Assembly: GCF_007565055.1 (NCBI RefSeq)
Contig: NC_044559.1
Span: 38,179,546 to 38,243,545, forward strand
Source: Rhinopithecus roxellana
Taxonomy: Eukaryota > Chordata > Mammalia > Primates > Cercopithecidae
Length of the DNA stretch: 64,000 nucleotides
Reading direction: 5' to 3'
A program made the position numbers and the translations under genes. The notes beneath the pieces are model-generated. The model was not told where the DNA came from and did no database searches. It saw only the letters and a program-made list of their open reading frames with translations. This document shows, one piece after another, positions 34,575 through 45,502 of the stretch; the stretch's first letter is position 1; every line of letters starts with the position of its first letter.

Positions 34575-34800
34575 CCTACCCAGCCTTAACCTGTGCCAGG
34601 CACAGTGCTAAGAGCTATGCACCCACAATCCCACTTCTTCACAACAGCCTCAACAGAAGTAGATGTTTAAGTTTTTAAATTTCCATTTTACAGAGCAGGA
34701 AACAGGCTCAGAGGCGTTAACTTCCCCCAAGATCACACAGCTGGTGAGTGGGAGAGCGGGACTTGAACTGAATCTTCCTTTGAGGCCAAGCTCTGAACCA
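34575..34800 (+). repeat. MIR-family remnant
   Basis: It carries CTGTGCCAGGCACAGTGCTAAGAG, CCATTTTACAGAGCAGGAAACAGG and GATCACACAGCTGGTGAGTGG in the expected order. Confidence 0.75.
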
Positions 34801-35007
34801 CTAAGTTGGTTGGCATTAGAGAGCCAAGCTCTCGCCCTTCAGTTTCCATTCACGCTGCCCTCTCTGAGCTGCAATTCTCTCTCCTGCGTTGGCACTGGCA
34901 GAAGTCGAGACACGCTCCCGGAAATCGCCGGCCGTGGCGCGCACTCCCACGCACCCCAGCTAGTTCCAGAGACTCAGAGCTTGTTCTGAGACCCTCTTGT
35001 CGAACCC

Positions 35008-35091
35008 CCTTGGTCCAGGCGCCCGGCCCGTGTGGTGCTCAAATCAGACTTATCCACCCGAGCACGACTCGGGCCAGCGCCTGGACTAAGG
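35008..35091 (-). ncRNA. MIR3663: MIR3663 microRNA hairpin (orthologue of human MIR3663)
   Basis: The minus strand from 35,091 to 35,008 folds into a long hairpin. The basal stem pairs CCUUAGUCCAGGCGC with GCGCCUGGACCAAGG with one mismatch, then come GGCCCG/CGGGCC and GUGCUC/GAGCAC helices, two 1x1 mismatches and a 16-nt loop. The 3p arm (35,041-35,019) matches human miR-3663-3p as I remember it in 22 of 23 positions, including the whole seed GAGCACC. The 5p arm (35,078-35,058) matches human miR-3663-5p at 17 of 21. The change at 3p position 13 is paired with a change at 5p position 8 (U-A to C-G), so pairing is kept. Distance and orientation relative to VAX1 fit the human map (about 29 kb upstream, minus strand). 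In humans a host lncRNA (MIR3663HG) exists; its exons could not be traced here. Confidence 0.87.
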
Positions 35092-35642
35092 TCACGGGAA
35101 GAAAGCCCTCCTCCCTTTCTCCCGTGGCTTAGCTCAGCGATCAGGGAGGAGTCAGTTAAGAAGTCACAGTCGAAGCCATGACTGCTGTGTCCCGGGGAGG
35201 CAGTCGAAGGCGAGGACACGGAGCGGGGATACCTCCGGACACCCCTGTCCCCGCCGCCCAATCGGTGTCCTCGCTGCGCAGGGGCTCACTTGCTACCCTA
35301 CTCTAAAAGGAAGCTGTCGCTGCCCAGGGCACGGTAACTAAAAGGCCGTCGGGGACGGAGACGGGAATGAGTGGGCTTGAACTTGAGGTTTCCGAGCCAG
35401 CTGCTCCCTAGAGCCGTTCCTGAGCTCGTCAGCCAGCACGTATTTAATGAATGGCCACTGGGTGCTAGGCCTTGCACCCAACCCTTTCGTCCTCCCCCTG
35501 GGCTGAGCCGAGGGTGACCCAATACTAGTTGGAGCGAGCTTGAAGACACCGCGCGGGGGCTGCGCCCTCCAGGCCTGGCCTGGTCGCTTTCCACGCACCC
35601 CTCTCTCTCTGTAGCTGCAGCCCCGCCCGGCTCTGCCCGTGG

Positions 35643-35656
35643 GCGCCCCCTGGCGG
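35643..35656 (-). promoter_or_regulatory. CTCF-like motif
   Basis: The minus strand reads CCGCCAGGGGGCGC, very close to the CTCF core consensus. Motif match only; occupancy unknown. Confidence 0.5.
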
Positions 35657-36400
35657 CAGGAAGCCGAGCGCGTACCACCCCCTCGGGGCTCCATCCCCTC
35701 TCACCCCGCCCCACTCGCTGCTCCGCCAGCACCCCCAGCTCGCGCTGCGGCGGCCAGTCTCGTCCCCGAAGACCGACCGAATGTCCCTCAGAGCTTTCCG
35801 TGACCCGCCAGGGCGCGCGGCTGTCCGAAGCCGCTCCACGTTCCCCAGCAGCAGGCCCGGCACTCCCTGATCAGCAAGCGCGGATGCCGGTCGCCTCCCT
35901 CCTTCTGCCGGCTCCAGCCCGACGCCAGGCCGCTGGGGGCAAGCGCTGTGCTTGACAAGAGAAAAGCCCCACACAAACAAAAACCCAAAGTCCACTCGAG
36001 TTCAGGGGCGGAAAACTGTAGGCATCCGAATTTTAAAAAGATCCCCGGGACTCCCAACCACCACCAAACACCCTCTTGTCCCCCGCGACCCCCGACACCA
36101 TCTCACCCCGCACACCCATCCCACCCCACCCATCCCACGCCCGCGTCCTGTGAACCAAACCGCGAATGCGCAGCAACCTTCTCGGCTTTCACACGTGTGC
36201 CCCCGATGCCATCTGCCCACGTCTGTGTGTGAAGCAAACCCCGCTGGCAGACGCGATGGAGAGATGGCTCCTCCGAACCAGAATTAGGAAGAAAACGCCG
36301 CTGAGGGCGTTTCAAAAACCCAAGAGGCGAGCGGGAAACCTGCATTGTCAGATCCTCTGGGCCCTGAGTTCTAGCCCCATGCACCGCTCCGAGCTAATTC

Positions 36401-36923
36401 TCCCCGCGACTCTGAGGGGGTTATTACCACGTAATAATTGATGAGGACACTAAGGGCTAAGGGGAGTTAATTAACTTGTCCCCAGTTACAGAGTCGGAAA
36501 TCAGGGATGGATCTTAATTGGTGGGACTGTTTCCAGGGCCTGTGAGAGACTGGGTTTCAGCCCAGAGCCCAACACAGCGCCGGAAGAGAAAGTATCAGTA
36601 CTTTTTTGTTTGCTAATCCAGCGGTAGGAAGTCGATTACATCTTTGATGACTCAGACTTTTGAAACAGCCCCATACAACTTCCAATTATGGGGGAAAATA
36701 CAATTGTGAAATTCTATGGGATTTGGAAATGAAGGAGTAGGCCCTCGAAACATAACCCAGAACTTACTTGTTTTTGAAAAAAACATTTTACGGAAAATTT
36801 CCAACATATACGAAAGAAAAGAGAGTATTACAATCAACTCTCATATGCCCGTCCCAACCTCCAATAACCAAGGCCAATCTATTTCCTCCCCTCCTCCCCA
36901 CGGGCTCTGCCTCCCCAGCTCTC

Positions 36924-36959
<36 letters not shown>

Positions 36960-37190
36960 TTCCCCCATTCACACAGATTATTAGGAAGTAAAACCTAGAC
37001 ATTGCCACATTTAATCTGAAAGCATTTTCAGCATGTATTGTCAAGAGATGACCACATTACCAAAACTACAATAGCACCAACACAACCAGAATACCAAGAT
37101 ATACCCACAAACTGCACATTCCTAAACACCCTGGAGTATCCAGTCGGCAGAAGCTTTATTGTAACCACAATTCCTGGCTAGAGCTTGGTG
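36401..37190. other. Intergenic, no gene recognised; (CA)n at 36,929-36,956
   Basis: Sequence returns to average composition. About 14 CA units form a microsatellite. Near 36,470 a GTTAATTAACTTGTCCCCAG stretch hints at a MIR remnant. Confidence 0.5.
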
Positions 37191-37194
37191 TTCA

Positions 37195-37400
37195 CTGAAT
37201 TTCAGCTCTAGGGCCAGAATGACCTGGGTTTGGATCTTGATTTTTTTTTTTTTTTTCACTTATTAGCTGAATGATTCGAGGGCATGACTTACCTTCTGAG
37301 TGTCAGTTTAGTGCAATCTCACATGGTTGTTACAAAGATCAAAAAACAAAACAATGCATGTAAAGAGTTTGGCATAAGCCAGGGAATAGTATCTTGTTTA
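37195..37400 (-). repeat. MIR SINE remnant with inserted T-run
   Basis: The plus strand has AATGACCTGGGTTTGGATC, a T tract, TGAATGATTCGAGGGCATGACTTACC and ATGTAAAGAGTTTGGCATAAG, the MIR complement. Confidence 0.65.
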
Positions 37401-37779
37401 TTTCTTTTAAAGCTGGAATTCGGTAAGATTTTAGCTAATGAAGGCTTGAAAATTAGGTTTGAGTTGGAGCATCAAAAGTTTTCAAGTTGCATGGAGGGTA
37501 AGACTAGAGCCAGGGACGCACCACACCCAGTGACCATTCATAAGTTCACCCCTCCCAGGATTAACAACTGAACTCTCAGTGATATCTTATAAGGCTCTAG
37601 TCTTTTCCTCCATGCAATGTGAAACCTTTTGAGGTTCTCCAAGGATCCTCCTAGGTCTGACAGTCGCCTTGGGCTTTTCTTGGGGCAGCGCTGGTCTTTC
37701 TCCCCTGTATTCCTGCCTGTAGCATGAGGCCGGGCACACAGGGTCAGTGCTGACTGCTGAATGAATGGTCAATGACATC

Positions 37780-38085
37780 ATCCCATCATGTGGCCTTTGC
37801 ACAGCCAGTTCCTTCTGCCTGAGACATTTATGCCTTTTCCCTTAGCTTAATTAACCCTCTCTGAATGGGTCAAATTCCCCTGGCATATGCTCTCAGAGGA
37901 CCTCGGTATACTATCTCTTCAGAGGGTTTGTCACTGGTTAAAACGTTAGATTTATTTGTCACTTATTTGTGTGATTACCAGATGGTCTTTCTTCTGTTCT
38001 AAACTTCATGAGGGCAGGAATCATGGCTGTTTTCTCATCATTGTATCTTTAGCACTTAACGCAATAGCTGATTGTTGAATGCAGG
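37780..38085 (+). repeat. L2 LINE 3' remnant
   Basis: Shows CCTTCTGCCTGAGACATTTATGCC, then TAAACTTCATGAGGGCAGGAATCATGGC and TTTAGCACTTAACGCAATAGC, the typical L2 tail order. Confidence 0.7.
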
Positions 38086-40227
38086 TGGTTTTTATGGTAG
38101 GCGGGAGTATCTAGATTCAGAAACTAGTTTAACCCTAACCCTCACCCTAATCAGCAGTCATAGTAGCTAATTCACAATGCACTATTTCAATATGTTGTAT
38201 AGGAAATTAACCCCAAATGTGCTACCAGGCAAACTATTCTGGAGGTGATAGAATAGAAAGATCAAGTTAAGATACTTGAATCACACAGATTGTTGAATAA
38301 ATTTTAAACACACAGGGAGAAGCAAGAAGAAAGAGATGGGGTAGGTTAACACATTTACCACAGAAGCAGGTGGTAAGTCCCCTTCCTGAATCCTGGGGCA
38401 TTTAATACACAATGTTCACATGTTTCTCTCTCCTTCCCACCCATATTAACTTTCTCTCTTAATGATGTGGTTACAAGGACCATAATTGAGGGTGAGTGAA
38501 TTAACCAACAGAAAGAAGGTGCCCAAGGCAACGATACACACTTTTGCTATTGGAGAGCCAGGGGAAAGTTCTCCTGGCCACAGCAGGAGCATCCATTAGC
38601 CTCCTGAACAGCTCTGTTTATCTGTGCTTCTTGCGCAGAACACAACTGGGACCATAATGGGTGTCACCGATGGATGAGTGCCTGATTTTGGAAATCAGAT
38701 AGCTGTCAGCCCTGAAGTAGCATGAATGTATCTTACAACTTGGTCTCTTAATGTCTCTCCATTGGTCCATAGCATTCTGGTTGGTTCTATCACATGTTCC
38801 ACTTATTGTATCTGTCTTCAACATCTCCCACAGGTTATTGATTTACTCATTATCCATGTGAATTCTGTGAATTCATCCTGAGTCTCACAGCTCCATCTTA
38901 TTCATCCCTTCTTCTACTTAACACATCCTATGAATTTTGCTTATATCTTGTAATCTACTGACTTGCTTGCTCTCCACATCTCACACTTATTATGAATGTA
39001 TCCATTTGTTTTTCTTACCTTCTGAAGATTCCCAAATAAAACAGTACACAGGCATTACACAACAAATTTATTAAATGCCTACCATGTGCTAAGCATTATA
39101 CTAGGTGTCTGTAATCCTGACAGGATTCCTCTGAAACTTTCCATCTAGTGGAAAGACAGTTAAATTATCCCCCCAGTCCTGTGAAATGATCCACTGTGTC
39201 AAGTGCTAGGAAGGGCTGGGGGAGGTCCCTGCTGTCCCAAGAATGTGGAGGTGGGCAGTGTAGGAGAGCTTCCTTGAGGATGTGGCATCTGAGGTGTGAG
39301 ATCTGAAAGGTGAGCTCTAGAGTCCTAGGGTTTCAGAAATCCCTAATAAATCAACATCAAGGCAAAGTGTACTTTTGTTTGCCCTATCTTAGTTTTGAGT
39401 CATATTTTGCCTATTTCTTGTCCAACTTTTCCACAGAACACTAACCTGTTCTAGCCCCCCAAAAGCACAAATGTTACGTTTTATACAACGATCGAAATGA
39501 AACACACCTATTGGCAAAAGATGCTGCAGAACAGTGTTTAGGCTTACAAATGGTTCTAATGGGGATCAACAGCCTGTAATTAGAATTTAACAATCCAAGA
39601 GAGGAGTAATATGCACCCTGCGGGACAGATTGGAGTCTTTTTCTTTAGTTCTGCAGGTTTGGTGGGTAGACTGGCTCCCAACTTCCCTTCTACAATAACT
39701 GTCCTACTGAGGTAAACATGTCACAAACAAGAACAATGAGATCACCAATAATATAACACTAATACCATAAACAAAAGAAACACCACCTTCGGCTCTGGTG
39801 GAACGAAAAACACAATGTGGACCAACTAACAGAACTATTTAAAAAGCAAATTACTCACGGCCAAGCCGTCATAGCTCTCCAAATGCAATTTTCCAGGAAG
39901 CTCGGTAACAAGCAGAAGTTTTTCCTGAGACATACTTGCTTTTACTGATTTGGTTACAGATCTGAGGTGTTGGACAAAAAAGAAAATGCCCCACATAAAC
40001 CCACCTTCACACTTATTCTCCTGGATTCCACATTTTTCTCCCATCATGAGACATTTCTAGCCACAGGTTACTGTAAATGGAGAGTCTTGCCAGCGTCTCA
40101 TCAGTGACTTTTTCCTAAAACCTCAGGCTTTGCACAAATGCCAAAACCCTCATCCTTGATAAGCCCATTTTTCTTTTTTCTTTTTTTTGAAAAACGCACA
40201 CATGAATAACAGAGTGTGAGCAGTGTG
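38086..40227. other. Intergenic, no gene recognised
   Basis: About 2.1 kb. A diverged old repeat is likely at about 39,060-39,310 (ATTAAATGCCTACCATGTGCTAAGCATTATACTAGG and onward). No coding signal is supported. Confidence 0.5.
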
Positions 40228-40229
40228 GT

Positions 40230-40272
<43 letters not shown>

Positions 40273-40490
40273 GAGTCTCACTCTGTCTCCAGGCTGGAGT
40301 GCAGTGGTGGGATCTGGGCTCACTGCAATCTCCGCCTCCTGGGTTCAAGTAATTCTCCTTCCTCAGCCTCCCAAGTAGCTGGGATTACAGGTGTGCACCA
40401 GCACGTCCAGCTAATTTTTATATTTTTAGTAGAGACGGGGTTTCACCATGTTGGCGAGGCTGGTCTGGAACTAACAGCCTCAGGAACTGC
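40228..40490 (-). mobile_element. Alu, minus strand, truncated at its 5' end
   Basis: About 38 T, then CAGAGTCTCACTCTGTCTCC through GTAGAGACGGGGTTTCACC and GAGGCTGGTCTGGAACTAACAG, where similarity stops. It lacks the last 60-80 bp seen in complete copies. This is the first Alu after a 15-kb Alu-free interval. Confidence 0.93.
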
Positions 40491-40919
40491 CCTTCCAACC
40501 AGAACCGAGCCAGACTGTCACCACAAACATCAGAGGAGTCTCAGCCCTGTTCCTCAGTGCCCCTCTTCCCCAAGCTGCCCTGTGAAATAGGGATGCTGGG
40601 GAAGGCAGAGGCAATGGCATGAATTCTCTAGGCTATTTCAGAGGAGGCACTAGCTGACATAAGGATGAAAATCACCGACGAAGGGGCTGATCATCCCTGA
40701 CCAAAACCCTGAGTGTGCGCCATCTCAGACAGAGTCTGCGCTTTGACCATGCATGAGAAGAGAACGCAGGCGCTGTCTTCATTCATGGAGTTTTGAATCC
40801 AGACGCCTCGGAGGGCACCTTCCACCCATCTCAGCTACGAGTCATGAGTGCCAAATGAGATCTGAGCAGGGGAGGCCTGGGGGACAGCAGCAGCTCCCTG
40901 TTGGTCCTGTCGTCCCTCT
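40491..40919. other. Intergenic, no feature recognised
   Basis: Unassigned sequence between two Alu copies. Confidence 0.4.
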
Positions 40920-41213
40920 TTCTTTTTTTTTTGAGATGGAGTCTCGCTCTGTTGCCCAGGCTGGAGGGCAGTGGTGCAATCTCGGCTCACTGCAAGCTCC
41001 GCCTCCCGGGTTCACACCATTCTCCTGCCTCAGCCTCCCGAGTAGCTGGGACTACAGGCGCCCGTCACCTCGCCCGGCTAATTTTTGTATTTTTAGTAGA
41101 GATGCTGTTTCTCCTTGTTAGCCAGGATGGTCTCGATCTCCCGACTTCGTGATTCGCCCGCCTCGGCCTCCCAAAGTGCTGGGATTACAGGCGTGAGCCA
41201 CCGCGTCCGGCCT
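40920..41213 (-). mobile_element. AluY/S-like, minus strand, with target-site duplication
   Basis: From GAGATGGAGTCTCGCTCTG to GAGCCACCGCGTCCGGCC. CTGTCGTCCCTCT (left) and CTGTCATCCCTCT (right) form the target duplication. Confidence 0.95.
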
Positions 41214-41397
41214 CTGTCATCCCTCTCGAAGGTGCCTGCTAGTGCAGGCCAGGGCGGAGGCTGCAGCCATCTCTCTGTAGAGGGCAGGAGGAGCTCAGGT
41301 CGGCCTGCCCTCTGAAGCCTTTCCAGACATCACCAGGAAAGAACGGCTGCCGTTGCACAGCAGTCACGCACGCCTCAGATACATTGTTTTTCTTTCT

Positions 41398-41694
41398 TAT
41401 CTTTTCTATTTTTCTTTCTTTTCTTCTGAGGCTCTGTTGCCCAGGCTGGAGTGCTGTGGTGCGATCTCGGCTCACTGCAACCCCCTCCAGGTTCAAGTAA
41501 TTCTCCTGCCTGAACCTCTGAGTAGCTGGGATTACAAACATGTGCCACTATGCCCAGCTAATTTTTGCATTTTTAGTGGAGACGGGGTTTCACCATGTTG
41601 GCCAGGCTGGTCTCGAACTCCTGACATCAGGTGATCCACCTGCCTTGGCCTCCCACAGTGCTGGGATTACAGGCATGAGCCACTGTGCCCGGCC
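41398..41694 (-). mobile_element. Alu, minus strand, with target-site duplication
   Basis: A diverged copy from GAGGCTCTGTTGCCCAGG to GAGCCACTGTGCCCGGCC. Flanked by AGATACATTGTTTTTCT and AGATGCATAGTTTTTCT, a 17-bp duplication with two differences. Confidence 0.95.
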
Positions 41695-44085
41695 AGATGC
41701 ATAGTTTTTCTCATGCTTGTCCTTGCACATCTCCTGGGTGCAGGAATGTCTGGAGCCCACAACAGTGATCTGTGCTGAACCCCAAAACCTGAAAGGGCCA
41801 ATTCCCTCTGCCTCCCCCACTAGGTGGGGTCTTAGGTTTTTCTCAGAAAGGCCCACGAGCCCATGGGTTCTCCCCTCTTTACAACTGTCTCCAAACATAA
41901 AGAAGGAAATTGCTGGATAAGTAAAATAACCCCCAGAAGAAGGAACTAGTGCTAGTGACATCTTCACGTGAGGATGGAAACCTCATGAATTCAGACTTTT
42001 CTAAGCTACCGGTCATCTCAGTGGGCTTTGTCATGCTTTTGGACTTGACTGCTGCATCTCCTTCTAGGAGAATTGAACCACTTCATCCTGGCAGCAAAAC
42101 ACACTGCCCACATCCCCATCCCAAACCGAGATGAGGGTCTGCCGTAAGAAGTGGCACGTGGAATCTATAGTCAGAGTGGTTCTGACTTTAACACAGTCAC
42201 GGCTCTTATCACTGTTCACAGGGCAGTTTGGGGAAGAGGGGCACTCAGAAATGGGGCTGGGACTCCTCTGATGTCCGAGGTGACAGTCTGGGCTCTGTTC
42301 TGGTTGGAAGTGCAGTTCCTGAGGCTGTAAAGCCGGGGAGGGGAGGGAAGGGAGGGTGCTGGGATTCAGTCCTCTGGAGAGAACACTACAGACTGAATGC
42401 AGAGGCAGGAGTTCTGCTTTGGAGATCATTTGGGTCTGGAGTATTTGAGTCTGAAATGAGGGAAACTCACGGTAGAGGACAGCTATTCTGTCATTCTGCA
42501 GATCCAGCATTATTCCACCATATGGAATTCGCTTTTCACGAATTAGTAGTGAAGTTACAATCTTGGGCGTTTTAAACTCATTTTAGCACCTGCTGGTAGC
42601 AGAGAATAGCATTTCCCCTGCCCCCGACTTCCTTTATGAGCTGGGAGGAAGCAAAATCCAGCTCTATCGTTGGAGCTCCATCTGGTGGCAGTTTCGGAAA
42701 ACGATCCAGCCCTGAGGATTTTGCGGAAGGTAGGCAACACCGAGGCATCCTGAGCATTCAGTAGGAAGCAATGAGAGGAAAAATCCTCCGCCCTTTCAGA
42801 GATGGGGCGAAGGGTCAGCTGTCCCCTCTGCCAGATGGCAGATTCAGGACAGTTGGAATTCCTTCGGAGTCGGCCCTGTCAACATGCGCACGTGTCCTGG
42901 GGGGAGGTGAATGATTTGTGCAGACGACTTGGAAATCCGCTGCGTGACTCCCAGGCTCGTGCATCTTTGCTTACCCTTTCCTAGATCGGTCTCAGCCCCG
43001 CAGGCAGATTGGCAGCTTCTCGGGCGCTGGGACGGCGTCTCAGCCACCTTTGCAGGGCGCCCCCTCCCGCCTTCCCGCTAGCATCTGACAGGGACTGGAG
43101 CGCTTCCTGGAGACCCGTAGGCCTGGGACGACAGGTCACCAGGTGAAGCAGTGCGCCTCCGAAGCTGATGCTGGGTGACCGACTGCGTCCGCCACTTCTC
43201 CTGCCCGCCTGCCCGTACTGTGTGCGTCCTCATAGGTCTCGACAGATGGTGGCAGCTTTGACAGTTCTTCAGCCCCGCGTGGACGCTCGTCCCCAGTCAC
43301 TGCTCTCGGACCACCAGCTCTGCTTGGGAGAAAGGGCGCAGCTGGGGTGGGAATTTGGAGGCAGGGGTCAAGTTCCTACTGTGCTGTAGGAACAACAATG
43401 ACACGTACTCATGTCAACATGCAGGTATGGATTGTGCTGAACGCTGGAGAAAGGCTCAGGAGAGCAGGAGGCTGCAGCACCGAGAGCATGGGACGTGAAT
43501 ATACGAGACCTGGGTTCCAGACCTGGCTCCGTGGCTCTGGGCCAGTCACTGCCCTCTCTCAACCCAGTTTCTGTATAATAACCCTGGTTGGACATGTTTT
43601 CGAAAGATCATTTCGAAAGGACATGATGAATGCTGGATCTTTTTCCAGATCCAGCATTTTCTTTAATATACGTACATATTTTCTAAATGGCTGTTGGCTT
43701 GTTAAGTGGCCCGGGGATAATTGCTACCGCTTTCAACGAGAGAAACTCGAGAATCTGAAACTCAGTATTTCTATGAATTTGCGCACCATGGGAGGTCATC
43801 GCCTGGACACCACTGCCCCCTTGCGGCAGCTCATCTAAATTTGCAAGTGGTGACAAGGAATTCAAGGGCCTGAGGGTTCAGGCCTTATAAACCTGGGTTT
43901 ATAAAGGGGTTGGATAATATCCCCAAAGCTTTATTCATCCCTGAAAGGAACTGTAACTAGATCAGGGGCTTTATCTGCTTAATGCCATAATGCCTTTCCC
44001 CTACCCTCAAGACAACTATTTACAGGCAACCTCTAAGTGGATCTAGAGCCAGATTACCCAAATCCACTTGCAAATTAACTCAGAT
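41695..44085. other. Intergenic, no gene recognised; CTCF-like motifs
   Basis: About 2.4 kb with no recognisable young repeat. CTCF-like cores occur at 42,678-42,691 (+, CCATCTGGTGGCAG), 42,828-42,841 (+, CTGCCAGATGGCAG) and 43,813-43,826 (-, CCGCAAGGGGGCAG). CG content rises modestly at about 42,860-43,350. Open frames lack domains. Confidence 0.45.
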
Positions 44086-44086
44086 T

Positions 44087-44160
44087 AAAATTTGCAAGCT
44101 TCTTGGGAGCGCAGTGAGGCGGTTAAAAAAAAAAAAAAAGAATAAAATTTGCAAGCTTCT
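44087..44160 (+). mobile_element. Very short retroposed insertion with perfect target-site duplication
   Basis: A 17-bp string (AAAATTTGCAAGCTTCT) occurs at 44,087-44,103 and again at 44,144-44,160. Between them lie 21 bp of unrelated sequence (TGGGAGCGCAGTGAGGCGGTT), about 15 A and GAAT. The first copy is preceded by TT, so the insertion point is TT/AAAA, the preferred L1 endonuclease site. The source RNA is unknown. Confidence 0.8.
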
Positions 44161-44261
44161 GAGACCTGGTATGCTCCTACTCCAGAGCAGATTCATTGAT
44201 AGAGGAGATGACACTAAGCCCATGTGGTATTTCTGGTTATTAAACACCCCATTGTATGGAC

Positions 44262-44395
44262 ATAATCTTTTCTTGTTTTTATTGACGTCAAGTTTACATA
44301 ACACAAAATTAACCGTTTTAGGTGAATAATTCAGTGGCATATAGTACATTGACTATGTTATGTAAACCATCACCTCTATCTAGGTTCAAAATATA

Positions 44396-44426
<31 letters not shown>

Positions 44427-45146
44427 GAGAAAGAGTTTCACTCTTGTTGCCCAGGCTGGAGTGCAGTGGCGTGATCTCAGCTCACGACAACCTCCGCCTC
44501 CCGGGTTCAAGCGATTTTCCTGCCTCAGCTTCCCGAGTAGCTGGGATTATAGGCACATGCCACCATGCCCGGCTAATTTTTTTGTATTTTTAGTAGAGAC
44601 AGGGTTTCTCCATGTTGGTCAGGCTGGTCTCGAACTCTCAACCTCAGGTGATCCATCTGTCATGGTCTCCCAAAGTGCTGAGATTACAGACGTGAGCCAC
44701 CACGCCTGGCCAAATAATTTTTATCATTCCAGAATAAAACCCCGTACCCAGGATGCAGGTAGACCCCATTCCCAATTCTTCATGCACCTGGCAGACACCA
44801 ATTTGCTTTCTGTCTGTATGGGTTTACCTATTTTGGGTATGTAATAGAAATACATATACTTTCTGTCCGTTTGTGTTTTTCTGTCACTTAATATAAGGCT
44901 TTTGAGGTTCATGCACATCGTGACATGTAACTTCATTCCTTTTTATGGTTGAATAATCTGTTATGTATATATTCCACATTTTGTTTTTCCATTCATCCAT
45001 TGATGGACATTTGGGTTGTTTCTACCTTTTGGCAATTGTGAACAATACTGCTACGAACATTCATATACAAGTATTTGAGTTTCTGGTCTCAATTCTTGTG
45101 GGTATGTATCTAGGAGCAGAATTTCTGGGTCATATAGGAGTTCTCT
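44262..45146 (+). mobile_element. L1 3' end (old L1M-type), plus strand, split by an Alu
   Basis: Segments in order resemble a mammalian L1 3' region: TTACATAACACAAAATTAACC, then after the Alu CCATTCATCCATTGATGGACA, TTTTGGCAATTGTGAACAAT and TAGGAGCAGAATTTCTGGGTC. Non-coding remnant. An AT microsatellite lies at 44,391-44,411. Confidence 0.8.
44411..44711 (-). mobile_element. Alu, minus strand, inserted in L1
   Basis: From a T run and GAGAAAGAGTTTCACTCTTG to GAGCCACCACGCCTGGCC. The L1 remnant continues on both sides. Confidence 0.95.
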
Positions 45147-45274
45147 GCAGGCTGGAGTCCAGTGGCACCATCTTGGCTCACTGCAGCCTCTGCCCCCAGG
45201 CTCAAGTGATCTTACCCCCCGCCCCCCAGCCTCCTGAGTAGCTGGAACTACAGGCACACGCCACCACCATGTCC

Positions 45275-45305
<31 letters not shown>

Positions 45306-45421
45306 GTATTTTTAGTTAAGATGGGGTCTCGCCACGTTGACCAGGCTGGTCTTGAACTGAGCTCAAGTGATCAGCCTCCCAAAGTGCTGGGGTTAGAGGC
45401 ATGAGCCACCTTGCCCGGCTG
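45147..45421 (-). mobile_element. AluJ-like, minus strand, lacking its tail end
   Basis: The complement starts at CAGGCTGGAGTCCAGTGG and ends GAGCCACCTTGCCCGGC. The central T tract is expanded to nearly 30 T. Confidence 0.9.
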
Positions 45422-45502
45422 ACAGTGCTCTTTAGAGTGAAGGGTCATTAAGAGGGGATGGATGACAATGTCCTCCAGGATCTGCCAATTCCTAACACCC
45501 TG

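Larger units (their letters stand above)
34900..36400. promoter_or_regulatory. CpG-rich block around and beyond MIR3663
   Basis: High CG density, strongest at 35,500-35,900 and still raised to about 36,350. It surrounds the microRNA hairpin on its upstream side (minus-strand sense), so it is a plausible promoter region of the host transcript. Open frames on both strands lack domains. A CTCF-like motif lies inside it at 35,643-35,656. Confidence 0.5.

Noticed and set aside
30033..36441. Many 60-185-residue open frames on both strands in the CpG-rich blocks
   Set aside because: Overlapping frames in all directions, no domains, no consistent splice structure. This is the expected effect of GC-rich DNA with few stop codons.
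38131..38150. Telomere-like AACCCTAACCCT sequence
   Set aside because: Only about three degenerate units; too short to call an interstitial telomeric tract.
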